Shown: positions 9,494-18,145, numbered from the stretch's first letter. The stretch: DNA of 64,000 nt from Desulfobotulus pelophilus (GCF_026155325.1 NZ_JAPFPW010000010.1:62001-126000); one strand, 5' to 3'. Made by a program: numbers and translations. The notes: a model not told the origin generated them from the sequence alone.

Positions 9494-10402
9494 TCAGGAG
9501 AAAAGGCCCAGAATGAACGCATTCATGTCAGGAAAAGGCCGGGCATCCTTCATATCCAATACATCACCCCACATGCGGGCTATGGCTTCGGGCTGCAGGG
9601 GTGTTGTAGCATCAAAGCGCACACCCCGTCCCGTGACCAGCTGCACCCGGTTCAGGCAGCCAAGTCCCATGTTAACGATGCTGCCGCTTTCCGTGCATGC
9701 GGAAGAGGTCAGCCAGAGCACCAGGGGTGCCACTGTGGCAGGGTCCATGTTTTCCAGTACCTCAGGAGGCAGGAGATCTTCGGTCATGCGGGATGCCGCC
9801 AGCGGTGCAACCACATTGGCCTGAATACCGTTCTTTCTGCCTTCTATGCAAAGAGACTGCATCAGGCCCACCAGTCCCATTTTGGCGGCAGCATAATGGG
9901 TCTGCCCGAAGTTGCCGTACAATCCTGCTGCGGAAGTCGTAAACAGGATACGGCCGTAATTTTGATCTTTCATGATGCGGAAAGCCGGGGCTGTTACACA
10001 AAAAGCCCCCTTCAGGTGCACGTCAAGAATAGCATCCCAGTCTTCGGGTTGCATCCGGGCAAGGCTCACATCCCTGAGATTACCCGCATTGTTCACCAGA
10101 ATATCCAGACGGCCGTACTGCGCCACCGCCGCAGCCACCATGGATTCTCCGCCCACCGGATCCGCCACGGAATCCGTGTTGGCAAAAGCCTCTCCGCCCA
10201 TGGCACGGATTTCCTCCACAACGGAGGCCGCCGGACCATCGGAATGCCCGTCTCCCCTTCTTGTGGCACCAATGTCATTCACCACCACCCGTGCACCCCG
10301 CCGGGCATAGGCCATGGCATAGGCCCGCCCCAGTCCGCCACCGGCCCCGGTGATCAGCACCACCTGATCGTCAAAACGAAGCGAGCCATTCTTTCCTTCC
10401 AT
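9494..10402 (-). CDS. SDR oxidoreductase, multifunctional-enzyme-type 3-hydroxyacyl-CoA dehydrogenase-like
   Basis: 302 residues. A classical short-chain dehydrogenase with the nucleotide loop TGAGGGLG (18-25), the NNAG motif and the catalytic set Ser157, Tyr170 and Lys174 (HYAAAK). The VVNDIGATRRGDGHSDGPA segment after strand 2 and the later NVVAPLAASRMTE closely match the dehydrogenase unit of peroxisomal multifunctional enzyme type 2 and bacterial relatives, which oxidise (R)-3-hydroxyacyl-CoA with NAD. That is a family-based inference and the exact substrate is open. GGAGGG precedes the ATG. The gene starts 14 bases after the diguanylate cyclase stop and sits upstream of lipid-acting genes, consistent with fatty-acyl metabolism. 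Confidence 0.85.
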   Translation of the reverse strand: MEGKNGSLRFDDQVVLITGAGGGLGRAYAMAYARRGARVVVNDIGATRRGDGHSDGPAASVVEEIRAMGGEAFANTDSVADPVGGESMVAAAVAQYGRLDILVNNAGNLRDVSLARMQPEDWDAILDVHLKGAFCVTAPAFRIMKDQNYGRILFTTSAAGLYGNFGQTHYAAAKMGLVGLMQSLCIEGRKNGIQANVVAPLAASRMTEDLLPPEVLENMDPATVAPLVLWLTSSACTESGSIVNMGLGCLNRVQLVTGRGVRFDATTPLQPEAIARMWGDVLDMKDARPFPDMNAFILGLFS

Positions 10403-10416
10403 CCATCCCTCCTTTT

Positions 10417-13002
10417 TCAGTTCGTTTCATAGGATTCCGCACAGTGCTGTTCACCTTCATACAGAAAAACCCGATCCCGCCCCCCTGCTTTGGCACCATA
10501 CATGGCCTGATCCGCACGTTTACACAGCGTAATGAGATCTTCCCCATGATCCGGATAGAGGGCAATGCCGATACTGGCAGAAACATGCAGCTCATGACCC
10601 TCAATGAAAAAAGCTTTTCGGATTTCCCGGCACATAGTTTCGGCTATGCGGATGGCATCCTTTCCTAATACAATCCTGCGCAGAAGAATCACAAACTCAT
10701 CTCCTCCGATGCGGGCCGCCGTGTCCGATGCTCGAATCATTTTTTCCATGCGGCCTGCAAGCTGCTGCAACAGCAGGTCTCCCACCCGGTGTCCCAGCGT
10801 ATCGTTGATGGGTTTAAACCTGTCCAGATCCACAAAAAGAAGGGCAAAGGCAGCATTCTCCCTTTCTCCCTGAATCAGGGCCTGATTCACGCGATCCTCA
10901 AAGAGCGCGCGGTTGGGAAGTCCCGTGAGACTGTCGTACAGTGCCATACGGGTAATGCGCTCCTCCGCATCCTTCCATTCCTGAATATCGGCAAAATACC
11001 CGTACCACAGAATGCCGCCATCCTCCTGCAGCTCCGGCAGAGACTGCCCGGAAAACCACCGAAAATGACCGTCGCCCTTATGGGCACGGAATTCCGCCTT
11101 CCAGGGACTGAGACAAGCCGCCGAATCCAGTATGCTTTCCAAAACATAACCCAGATCATCCGGATGCATGGCATCAAAAACAGGCAGGGCATCTTCCATG
11201 ACATCGTCGGGCTGAAGCCCGAAAACCTCCCCCACCCGTTCACTGATAAAAGGAAAATGGTAGCTGCCGTCGGGACGTATGCGGAACTGATAGATGGTAC
11301 CGGGAATATTGGCGGCAAGCTTATTCAGCATGGACAGAGATGCCTCTCTGGACTGGGCCGCCGACCGTACTTCCGTGATGTCTCTGGCAATTCCCTGAAC
11401 CCCCGCAATCTTTCCCTCACGGTCCATACAGGGAGAGGCATTGGATGTATGCCAGCGCCATCCACCATTTTTGTGCCGTACCCGGTACGTGATCCCTCCC
11501 TGTTTCTGGCCGGTATCATAAATCAGTTTCAGGAACTCATGGCAGACAGGAAGATCGTCCGGGTGAATAAAACGGGTAAAACTCCGTCCCATCACCTCCC
11601 CTACATCATGCCCCAGTATTTCCGTCCAGTTGGGAGAAACATAGGAAAGAATCCCGCTGGTATTCAGGCTGAAAATAATATCATTGGCATTTTCCACCAG
11701 CATCCGGAAGGTTTCCTCCCTTTCCCTCAATTTTTCTTCCAGCTCCTTGCGCTCCGTCACGTCAAAGAGGGTTCCCGTACTGGAGGCTCTGCCACCATAA
11801 AACGTTCTGCCGGCACTGAGCTCAACCCAGCGAATTTCCCCGTCCTTGCGCAGCATTTTCATTTCATAGCGCCGGGGAGCCTCTCTTCCTTCCTGCCGGT
11901 CCATGGCCCGCTGCATGACCATCTCCCTGTGATCCGGATGCACAAACACGGAAACATCCAGAGAAAGAAGTTCCGCCTCCGTGTACCCCAGTATGTGTCC
12001 CATGGCCGCATTCACAAGAACAAAATACCTGTCCTGCAACACATAAATCCCGGAAGCCGCACTGTCCGCAAGGGTCCGGAAACGTGCCTCACTTTCCCTC
12101 AGAGCCTCCGTGCGAACGGACACATCCCTGAGAAGCTTCCGCCGCTGTAGACCCAGAGCCAGCACATAGCTGCTTCCTCCGGCTACGCAGAGAAAAAACA
12201 ACAGACCTCCCAGCAGGGGCAGCAGCCAGTCCGGCAGCACCTCCACCCTTTCACTGCGCAGCCAGCGCTGGCTGATCCGCCGGAGTTCATCATCACTAAA
12301 GGTGGCCAATGCCCCATCAATGGCACCCTGCAGCTCACTGTGACCTGTGGGCATTCCCGCTGCCAGATGCCGAGTATAAAGAAATTGTACGGCATAAAAC
12401 TGCCCCGGCTGCCCATAACGGTCCAGCAGATACATACCCGTTGGATAATCCGCCACAAAAAGCTCCACCTCACCCCGCAGGGCAGCCATCACCATGGCTT
12501 CATTATTCGGAAAGGAGCGCAGCTTCATGTGGGGATATTCACTCTGCATGAATTCCAGCTCATAGCTTCCCAGGGTAATGCCCACTTCGCCCTGTTCAGG
12601 AAGCTCCAGCTTAAAAGGGATGATACCGGAAGCAGCAAAGGCATAGGCATGCACAGGCATGAAATCCGCTGAAAAATCAAAGAACTCTCTTCTTTCCGGT
12701 GAGGGAATCAGACCACCATGTACATGGGCCCTGCCTTCCCGAACCGCAGCCATGCTCTCCGCCCAGTCAGAAAGCACAAAAACCACATGCCGCCCCATAA
12801 GACGGCCCATGTCCTGCCACAGCTCAATGAGCATTCCCTTTGGCCTGCCCCCTTCATCCACAAATGAAAAGGGAGGCCAGGCCTGATCCAAAGAAACCAC
12901 AAGGGGCTCCCTGGCCGATTCCCTGCCGCCATGGGACAGACCAGGAATCCAGAACAGCACTATGAAGAACCAAACAATGTTTATTTTTATATAAAAAGGC
13001 AT
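10417..13002 (-). CDS. Diguanylate cyclase with periplasmic solute-binding sensor and three PAS domains
   Basis: About 861 residues. A short N-terminal hydrophobic segment leads into a periplasmic SBP_bac_3 (amino-acid-binding type) domain of about 230 residues starting LVVSLDQAWPPFSFVDEGG. A membrane helix lies near residue 275 (LLPLLGGLLFFLCVAGG), followed by three PAS domains in series and a GGDEF domain. The active motif GGDEF is intact (766-770), and RASD five residues upstream is a canonical RxxD inhibitory site. It should make c-di-GMP from GTP in response to a bound periplasmic ligand plus PAS inputs. The start at 13002 was chosen because the protein then begins with the signal segment; the frame stays open to 13164. 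No EAL domain is present. It heads a five-gene operon whose other members are lipid-related. Confidence 0.88.
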   Translation of the reverse strand: MPFYIKINIVWFFIVLFWIPGLSHGGRESAREPLVVSLDQAWPPFSFVDEGGRPKGMLIELWQDMGRLMGRHVVFVLSDWAESMAAVREGRAHVHGGLIPSPERREFFDFSADFMPVHAYAFAASGIIPFKLELPEQGEVGITLGSYELEFMQSEYPHMKLRSFPNNEAMVMAALRGEVELFVADYPTGMYLLDRYGQPGQFYAVQFLYTRHLAAGMPTGHSELQGAIDGALATFSDDELRRISQRWLRSERVEVLPDWLLPLLGGLLFFLCVAGGSSYVLALGLQRRKLLRDVSVRTEALRESEARFRTLADSAASGIYVLQDRYFVLVNAAMGHILGYTEAELLSLDVSVFVHPDHREMVMQRAMDRQEGREAPRRYEMKMLRKDGEIRWVELSAGRTFYGGRASSTGTLFDVTERKELEEKLREREETFRMLVENANDIIFSLNTSGILSYVSPNWTEILGHDVGEVMGRSFTRFIHPDDLPVCHEFLKLIYDTGQKQGGITYRVRHKNGGWRWHTSNASPCMDREGKIAGVQGIARDITEVRSAAQSREASLSMLNKLAANIPGTIYQFRIRPDGSYHFPFISERVGEVFGLQPDDVMEDALPVFDAMHPDDLGYVLESILDSAACLSPWKAEFRAHKGDGHFRWFSGQSLPELQEDGGILWYGYFADIQEWKDAEERITRMALYDSLTGLPNRALFEDRVNQALIQGERENAAFALLFVDLDRFKPINDTLGHRVGDLLLQQLAGRMEKMIRASDTAARIGGDEFVILLRRIVLGKDAIRIAETMCREIRKAFFIEGHELHVSASIGIALYPDHGEDLITLCKRADQAMYGAKAGGRDRVFLYEGEQHCAESYETN

Positions 13003-13193
13003 ACAGTCATGTCTTTCTGACAGTGGACACAAGTCGTGCTGTTTGTAGCCGACACACCATTTTTTTGTATGGAAACAAGGTATGAGGAAAGGCCGGACTA
13101 AGGATTGTAAAAACGTTTCCCGGGCAAGGTTCCATTCTACCAGCCAGAAGCGTGGCGACAGCAAGGATCATCATAAATCTGAAATAGTAATAA

Positions 13194-13222
13194 AAAATAC
13201 GGGAACCCTTGCCCCTTGTCAA
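13194..13222 (-). promoter_or_regulatory. Predicted sigma-70 promoter of the diguanylate cyclase operon
   Basis: On the minus strand TTGACA (13222-13217) and TATTTT (13199-13194) are 17 bases apart. Transcription would start near 13187. Confidence 0.55.
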
Positions 13223-13274
13223 GAAAGCGCTGTTTCCCACCCCTTTTGAAAAGCCTTTTTTTACGAAAGCTAAC

Positions 13275-13303
13275 TTGACAAGCCATCCTCATAAGAATAG
13301 TTT
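13275..13303 (+). promoter_or_regulatory. Predicted sigma-70 promoter of the ferredoxin-mnmA-mtaB operon
   Basis: TTGACA (13275-13280) and TAGTTT (13298-13303) are 17 bases apart. The -35 is perfect and the -10 weak. The start of transcription would be near 13310, about 30 bases before the TTG start codon. Confidence 0.45.
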
Positions 13304-13341
13304 TCCATGTTTCAGACCCTGACCTGAAGAAGGAGGTTCCT

Positions 13342-13773
13342 TTGCAATCCAAAATTCTGATTTTACGTTTCCCTGCCGAATCCAGCCAGAAGCCTCTGGT
13401 ATGCAATCTTGCCCGTAACTTTGAACTGACTTTCAACATTCTCCACGCCCAGATTCTTCCCCGCAGGGAGGGACTGATGGTTCTGGAGCTTTCCGGTAAC
13501 AGGGAAAGCTTCCGCCAGGGACTGGCTTACCTTGAGGGAGAAGGAATTGATGTTCAAAATGCCGGTCAGGAAATCACACGGGATGAATCCCGCTGTACCC
13601 ATTGCGGGGCCTGTACGGCCGTCTGCCCCACCGGCGCTCTCCATGTTCTGAGACCCACCATGGAAGTTGCCTTTGATCAGGAAAAATGCAGTATCTGTGA
13701 AATCTGTATTCTCACTTGCCCCACCCGGGCCATGTGCATCAAGGCCACGAAAACGGAAAAGTTTTTTGAATGA
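13342..13773 (+). CDS. NIL domain and 2[4Fe-4S] ferredoxin protein
   Basis: 143 residues. Residues 1-75 resemble the NIL domain (ferredoxin-like fold also found on the methionine importer ATPase MetN). Residues 80-135 carry two clostridial-type cluster motifs, CTHCGACTAVCP and CSICEICILTCP, for two [4Fe-4S] clusters. It starts with TTG, decided by a strong AGGAGG six bases upstream (13331-13336) and the absence of a nearby ATG. Its stop overlaps the ATG of mnmA by four bases (ATGA), so translation is coupled. That points to a role feeding electrons to, or assembling clusters for, the thiouridylase or the radical-SAM methylthiotransferase downstream (inference). A free-standing redox carrier is the alternative. 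Confidence 0.88.
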   Translation: MQSKILILRFPAESSQKPLVCNLARNFELTFNILHAQILPRREGLMVLELSGNRESFRQGLAYLEGEGIDVQNAGQEITRDESRCTHCGACTAVCPTGALHVLRPTMEVAFDQEKCSICEICILTCPTRAMCIKATKTEKFFE

Positions 13774-14813
13774 GTCCCATCCTTGTGGCCGTAAGCGGCG
13801 GTATCGACTCTCTGGTGACAGCCCGCATCTTGCAGGAGCAGGGCCATGAAATACAGGCCGCTCATTTTCTGACAGGGTATCAGAAAACTTCTGTGGATGA
13901 AGATATGCGGATTCTGGGCCAGAGGCTGGGATGCAGGGTCCACGTTCTCGATTTTTCAGAAATCTTCCGGGAAACGGTCATCAAGGATTTTGTGGACGAA
14001 TACAGAACGGGTCGCACACCCAATCCATGCCTTGTATGCAACCCGGTCATCAAGTTCGGTGCCCTTATGGATGCAGCGGAAACCATGGGTTGCAAGGCCG
14101 TTGCCACGGGTCATTATGCCCGCATACTGGATCAGGACAAAGACTTCCCCCGTCTTTTACGCGGAAAGGATCCTCTGAAGGATCAATCCTATTTTCTCTC
14201 TCAGATACCAAAGGAACGCCTTGGCCGCATCCTTTTCCCTCTGGGAGAACTGACCAAAGAAGAAGTCAGAAACCGTGCTGTTCAGGCCGGCCTCCAGGCC
14301 CTTTCACCGGAAGAAAGTCAGGACATCTGTTTTCTGCCGGATGGAAAGTATGGAGATTTTCTGGAAGCATCCGGCATGCTGGAGTCACGGCCCGGCCCCA
14401 TTACCACCCGTAACGGAACTGTCATTGGCACCCATCTTGGCCTGCATCGCTATACCGTAGGCCAGCGCAGAGGGCTTGGCTGTCCCGGTCCGGCACCCTA
14501 CCACGTTCTCAGGCTGGATACGGCCAACAACCGTCTTGTGGTTGGCTTCCGAGAAGAAATGATGGCCGGAGAATGCCGGGTAAGTGCCATCAACTGGCTC
14601 ATCCCGGAACCGGAAGCCCCCCTTTCCCTGACCGTAAAAATCCGCTACCGCCATCAGGATGTTCCGGCCACCCTTTACCCGGAAAACACTCGCACTGCCC
14701 GTATCCGTTTCCATAAACCCCAGGCGGCCGTAAGTCCCGGACAGGGCGCTGTCTTTTATCTGGGAGACCGGGTTCTTGGCGGTGGCTTTATTGATTCAGC
14801 CCATGAAAGGTGA
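13770..14813 (+). CDS. mnmA: tRNA-specific 2-thiouridylase MnmA
   Basis: 347 residues. MnmA activates U34 of Glu, Gln and Lys tRNAs with ATP and inserts sulfur to give 2-thiouridine. Seen are the PP-loop SGGIDS (9-14; most relatives have GGVDSS), the catalytic Cys87 in NPCLVCN and the second Cys187 in SQDICF. Also present are GHYARI, LKDQSYFLSQ, the tRNA-binding YTVGQRRGLG and a C-terminal beta-barrel ending VLGGGFID. The extra Cys90 in CLVC is notable beside a ferredoxin gene, because a CXXC-like set could hold a cluster; this is speculation. It overlaps the ferredoxin stop by four bases and is followed directly by mtaB. Confidence 0.93.
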   Translation: MSPILVAVSGGIDSLVTARILQEQGHEIQAAHFLTGYQKTSVDEDMRILGQRLGCRVHVLDFSEIFRETVIKDFVDEYRTGRTPNPCLVCNPVIKFGALMDAAETMGCKAVATGHYARILDQDKDFPRLLRGKDPLKDQSYFLSQIPKERLGRILFPLGELTKEEVRNRAVQAGLQALSPEESQDICFLPDGKYGDFLEASGMLESRPGPITTRNGTVIGTHLGLHRYTVGQRRGLGCPGPAPYHVLRLDTANNRLVVGFREEMMAGECRVSAINWLIPEPEAPLSLTVKIRYRHQDVPATLYPENTRTARIRFHKPQAAVSPGQGAVFYLGDRVLGGGFIDSAHER

Positions 14814-14838
14814 AGGAAAACCTTCCTTCTGTAATCCC

Positions 14839-16161
14839 ATGCCCCTTTTCTTCATCACCACCCTTGGCTGCAAGGTCAACCAGCAGGAATCCGATGCCAT
14901 AGCTGCCTGCCTTGAGTCCGCAGGCTGGCAGAAAACATCCAAAATCAGGGAAGCATCCATCCTTATCCTGAATACCTGCACGGTTACGGGCAAGGCGGCA
15001 GCCCACTGCAGACAGCAGATCCGCAAAATGGTGCAGCATAATCCCACAGCCCTTTTCATGGTAACCGGGTGCTGCGCCCAAACCGAAGGGGAAGCCCTTG
15101 CCGCCATGGAAGGGGTGGATCACGTTATTCCCCATAAGGATAAACACCGCATACCGGAACTCTTGTACGCCTACAGGGAAGGCCAGCCCCTTGCCTATCC
15201 CTCCTGCCATGATGAAACGGCCTGCGAGGAAACCCTTTTCATGGATATCCCCGCCCCTGCAAGGGACATGGGACGGACCCGTGCCTTTCTGAAAATCCAG
15301 GATGGGTGCAATGCCTTCTGCACCTACTGCATCGTTCCCTATGCCAGAGGCCGCAGCCGCAGTCTCAGCCCGGACAGGGTGGTACAAAAAATAAGGGATC
15401 TGGCAGAAGCAGGCTACAGGGAGGTGGTACTGACGGGTATTCATGTAGGCATGTATGGCTCAGACCTCACTGCCCGCACCAATTTTGAAGAACTGCTCAG
15501 GATAATCCTTGCCGACGGGGAGGGTCCGAGGCTCCGGATGGGCTCTCTGGAACCCAGAGAGGTCACGGACAGCCTCATCGAACTGGCCGCTTCCAACCCC
15601 CGCGTTGCTCCCCACTTTCATATTCCCATGCAGAGCGGATCGGATGCCATTCTCAAAGCCATGGGCAGACCCTATGACAGCGTTTTTTTTGCAGAAAGGG
15701 TTTCCGCGGTTCGAAAGGCCCTGCCCCTGGCTGCCATCGGCACGGATATTCTAACGGGCTTTCCCGGAGAGCAGGAGAATCTTTTTGCCGAAAGCCGTCT
15801 TCTTGTGGAAACACTTCCCCTCACCTACCTCCACGTATTCCCCTACTCTCCCCGACCCGGCACCCCCGCCGCCGGTTTTCCGGATACCGTACCCGTAGAA
15901 ACAGCCAGACAACGCAGTTCCGTACTCCGGAACATTGGCGAAGACAAACACCGTCATTTTGCAAGAAGTCTTCGCGGCCATACCCTGGAACTTATTGTTG
16001 AACGCAGCAGAGACCGGAAAACAGACCGGCTCAAAGGCCTCACCGGTAACTACCAGACCCTTTTTCTGGATGGTCCGGACAGTCTCCTGAGCCGTCAAAT
16101 TTCCGTTCTGGTCACAGATACGGACGTCAATGCCTGCCTTGAAGGCACCCTTATCCCCTGA
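14839..16161 (+). CDS. mtaB: tRNA N6-threonylcarbamoyladenosine methylthiotransferase MtaB
   Basis: About 440 residues. A radical-SAM methylthiotransferase that converts t6A37 to ms2t6A37. The N-terminal MTTase domain opens ITTLGCKVNQQESDA with the first cluster Cys and has CTVTGKA and TGCCAQTEG. The radical-SAM cluster motif is CNAFCTYC, followed by VPYARGRSRS. The C-terminal TRAM domain runs from about HTLELIVERS. LGCKVNQ and TGKAA separate MtaB from MiaB and RimO. I place the start at 14839, where the family begins. An in-frame ATG at 14803 overlaps the mnmA end and is possible, and neither has a clear ribosome site. With mnmA and the ferredoxin this forms a tRNA-sulfuration operon. Confidence 0.92.
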   Translation: MPLFFITTLGCKVNQQESDAIAACLESAGWQKTSKIREASILILNTCTVTGKAAAHCRQQIRKMVQHNPTALFMVTGCCAQTEGEALAAMEGVDHVIPHKDKHRIPELLYAYREGQPLAYPSCHDETACEETLFMDIPAPARDMGRTRAFLKIQDGCNAFCTYCIVPYARGRSRSLSPDRVVQKIRDLAEAGYREVVLTGIHVGMYGSDLTARTNFEELLRIILADGEGPRLRMGSLEPREVTDSLIELAASNPRVAPHFHIPMQSGSDAILKAMGRPYDSVFFAERVSAVRKALPLAAIGTDILTGFPGEQENLFAESRLLVETLPLTYLHVFPYSPRPGTPAAGFPDTVPVETARQRSSVLRNIGEDKHRHFARSLRGHTLELIVERSRDRKTDRLKGLTGNYQTLFLDGPDSLLSRQISVLVTDTDVNACLEGTLIP

Positions 16162-16281
16162 ATCCTCCCACCACAGTCACACAAATCCGAACCAGACGAA
16201 ACATAAGCATTGTACTCTAAGCATCTTAGGATGCACCATTGTGCCAGAGCAGCTGCAATTTCCCCACAACAAAGGAAGTGG

Positions 16282-16310
16282 TTCACTATATTTTTATTGT
16301 GTGCTATGGT
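16282..16310 (+). promoter_or_regulatory. Predicted promoter of the TRAP transporter operon
   Basis: TTCACT (16282-16287), a 17-base spacer and TATGGT (16305-16310) preceded by TGC, an extended -10. A perfect small hairpin, GCAACGA/TCGTTGC (16342-16359), follows in the leader just before the ribosome site at 16366. Confidence 0.4.
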
Positions 16311-16379
16311 TTTTGGTTATGCAAGGGTAGCAACCCCAACCGCAACGATACTTCGTTGCCCACTCAAAGGAGACATTGC

Positions 16380-17429
16380 ATGCAGTTAAAAAAAACATCC
16401 GGTATTCTTATTCTTCTTTTTGCCCTGCTTTTTGCCCTTACCGGCTGCAAAAGCGGCAATGATGCACCGGAATCTGAAACCACAGGATCCACATGGCGTT
16501 ATGCCCACGAAGAGTTCGAAGGGGATGTACAGGACGTATATGCCCACAAATTCAAGGAATACATTGAAGCCAATTCCAATCACAGCATTCAGATTTTCCG
16601 GTTCGGAGAACTCGGCGAATCGGACGATATTATGGAACAGACTCAGGCGGGTATTCTTCAGTTTGTGAACCAGTCTCCCGGATTTACAGGCTCTTTGATT
16701 CCGGAAGCCCAGATTTTCTTCATACCCTACCTCATGCCCGTTGCGGATGAAGACGTTGTCCGTTTTTTCCGTACCAGTGTGGCCATCAATGACATGTTTA
16801 CGGAACTGTATGCGGAACAGGGACTTGAGCTGCTTTCCATGTACCCGGAAGGAGAAATGGTCGTAACGGCGGACACACCTGTCCGCTCACCGGAAGATTT
16901 CCGGGGCAAAAACATCCGCACCATGACCAACCCTCTTCTGGCGGAAACCTACCGGGCCTTTGGAGCCACCCCAACACCCCTTCCCTGGGGAGAAGTCTAC
17001 GGTGCACTTCAGACCAACATCATTCAGGGTCAGGAAAATCCCATATTCTGGATACAGTCAGGTGGCCTTTATGAAGTATCTCCCAACCTCATCTTCACCG
17101 GCCATGGCTGGTTTACAACGGCCATGATGGCCAATCAGTCCTTTTATCAGGGACTGCCCGGAGAAGATCAGCAACTCATCCGGGATGCGGCGGCCCATGC
17201 ATTTAATTATATAACAGAATATATCCCGGGCCTTGGTGATCGCATGCTGGAAAGAATTCTTGAGGCCAAGCCCGATGTCACCGTTACCCGCCTTAGCGAA
17301 GAAGAACAGCAGACCTTCCGTGACAGAGCACCCCAGGTGGAGCAGCGCTTCATTGAGATGACGGGAGAACGTGGTGCCAGACTTCTGGAACAGTTCAAAC
17401 AGGACCTCGATAAGGTCATGCAGGACTAG
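16380..17429 (+). CDS. TRAP transporter solute-binding protein, DctP family, lipoprotein
   Basis: 349 residues. The extracytoplasmic receptor of a tripartite ATP-independent periplasmic transporter, which captures a carboxylate for the DctQ/DctM permease. It has a leader ending LTGC (Cys23), so it is a lipid-anchored binding protein. Family features are WRYAHEEFEGD, IQIFRFGELGE, the PVRSPEDFRGKNIRTM segment with the carboxylate-binding Arg, and PLPWGEVYGALQTNIIQGQENP. AAAGGAG at 16366 fixes the start at 16380; the frame is open further upstream but without a ribosome site. It is followed by two hairpins and then dctQ and dctM. The ligand is probably an organic acid, not resolvable by reading. 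Confidence 0.92.
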   Translation: MQLKKTSGILILLFALLFALTGCKSGNDAPESETTGSTWRYAHEEFEGDVQDVYAHKFKEYIEANSNHSIQIFRFGELGESDDIMEQTQAGILQFVNQSPGFTGSLIPEAQIFFIPYLMPVADEDVVRFFRTSVAINDMFTELYAEQGLELLSMYPEGEMVVTADTPVRSPEDFRGKNIRTMTNPLLAETYRAFGATPTPLPWGEVYGALQTNIIQGQENPIFWIQSGGLYEVSPNLIFTGHGWFTTAMMANQSFYQGLPGEDQQLIRDAAAHAFNYITEYIPGLGDRMLERILEAKPDVTVTRLSEEEQQTFRDRAPQVEQRFIEMTGERGARLLEQFKQDLDKVMQD

Positions 17430-17440
17430 CCTTCTCTCCG

Positions 17441-17473
17441 GTCATTCCGGTTTTTACATAACACCGGAATGAC
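17441..17473 (+). terminator. Perfect 11-bp hairpin after the binding-protein gene
   Basis: GTCATTCCGGT (17441-17451) pairs perfectly with ACCGGAATGAC (17463-17473). No T-run follows. Its place 11 bases after the stop suggests 3'-end stabilisation of the binding-protein message. Confidence 0.5.
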
Positions 17474-17501
17474 AGATTTCACCTGAAACCGTCTATCATC
17501 T

Positions 17502-17547
17502 GTCCCCTTGCGTATCCTTACCCGGCTACGCAGGGGACGGCTTTTTT
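17502..17547 (+). terminator. Rho-independent terminator or attenuator inside the TRAP operon
   Basis: GTCCCCTTGCGTA (17502-17514) pairs with TACGCAGGGGAC (17527-17538) with one bulged base. GG, C and six T residues follow (17542-17547). It has the form of an intrinsic terminator, 40 bases before the dctQ start. Partial read-through would make more binding protein than permease. Confidence 0.7.
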
Positions 17548-17587
17548 CTATCCACTAACCTGGTACGAAAACAGGAGACATTGAAAG

Positions 17588-18145
17588 ATGTCTAAAAAAA
17601 AAGAAAAACCCGGCCTATCCGGTATTCCGGGACGCATTGATCGGTGGATGAATCACATCGAAGCCTTTATTCTCAGCACCAGCGTCCTCCTGATGGTCGT
17701 CAACACCGTTGCCAATGTCATTGGCCGCTTTTTCTTCGGTGAAAGTCTTTTCTTTTCCGAAGAAGTCAACCGCATTCTCATTGTCATGATCACCTTTGCA
17801 GGCATCGGCTATGCAGCCCGCCACGGACGTCATATCCGCATGTCCGCATTCTATGACATACTGCCTGTACGTGCCCGGAGAATACTGATGGTATGCATTG
17901 CGTCCTTCACCTCTCTGATCATGCTCTTTCTGGCATATTTCTCCGTTGGTTATATAGCCAGCGTCTACAACACAGGCCGCGTACTGCCCACCATGGGCTT
18001 CCCTCTCTACTTCATTTACCTCTGGGTTCCCCTGGGCTTCACCATCACTGCCATTCAGTATGCACTCACCGCTCTGAAAAATGCCGTATCCAAAAAAGCC
18101 TATCTGGCCGTCAATGTGGAAGACGGCTACGAGGACATGGAGTAA
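17588..18145 (+). CDS. TRAP transporter small permease subunit, DctQ family
   Basis: 185 residues with four predicted membrane helices (about 25-45, 60-80, 98-120 and 140-160), the DctQ layout. NRILIVMITFAGIGYAARHGRHIRMSAFYD is the conserved segment of the family, including the basic HGRHIRM stretch. DctQ joins the large permease DctM and is needed for Na+-driven uptake of the ligand bound by DctP. CAGGAG lies upstream at a somewhat long spacing. It follows the dctP gene after an intrinsic terminator-like hairpin and precedes dctM by 87 bases, so expression probably depends on read-through. Confidence 0.9.
   Translation: MSKKKEKPGLSGIPGRIDRWMNHIEAFILSTSVLLMVVNTVANVIGRFFFGESLFFSEEVNRILIVMITFAGIGYAARHGRHIRMSAFYDILPVRARRILMVCIASFTSLIMLFLAYFSVGYIASVYNTGRVLPTMGFPLYFIYLWVPLGFTITAIQYALTALKNAVSKKAYLAVNVEDGYEDME

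Larger units (their letters stand above)
13003..13341. other. Divergent control region of the cyclase operon and the ferredoxin-mnmA operon
   Basis: 339 bases with two divergent sigma-70-like promoters (listed separately). The leftward promoter implies an unusually long leader of about 185 bases before the cyclase start. I looked for a c-di-GMP riboswitch there and recognised none. A leftward frame at 13007-13240 exists but has no ribosome site. Confidence 0.45.

Noticed and set aside
13003-13187. Possible c-di-GMP (GEMM) riboswitch in the diguanylate cyclase leader
   Set aside because: The conserved core bases and tetraloop-receptor pattern were not found on the transcribed strand.
16162-16379. 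Sigma-54 promoter upstream of the TRAP operon
   Set aside because: TGG and GC pairs occur, but the spacing is 11 or 13 instead of 10. The extended -10 sigma-70 candidate fits better.
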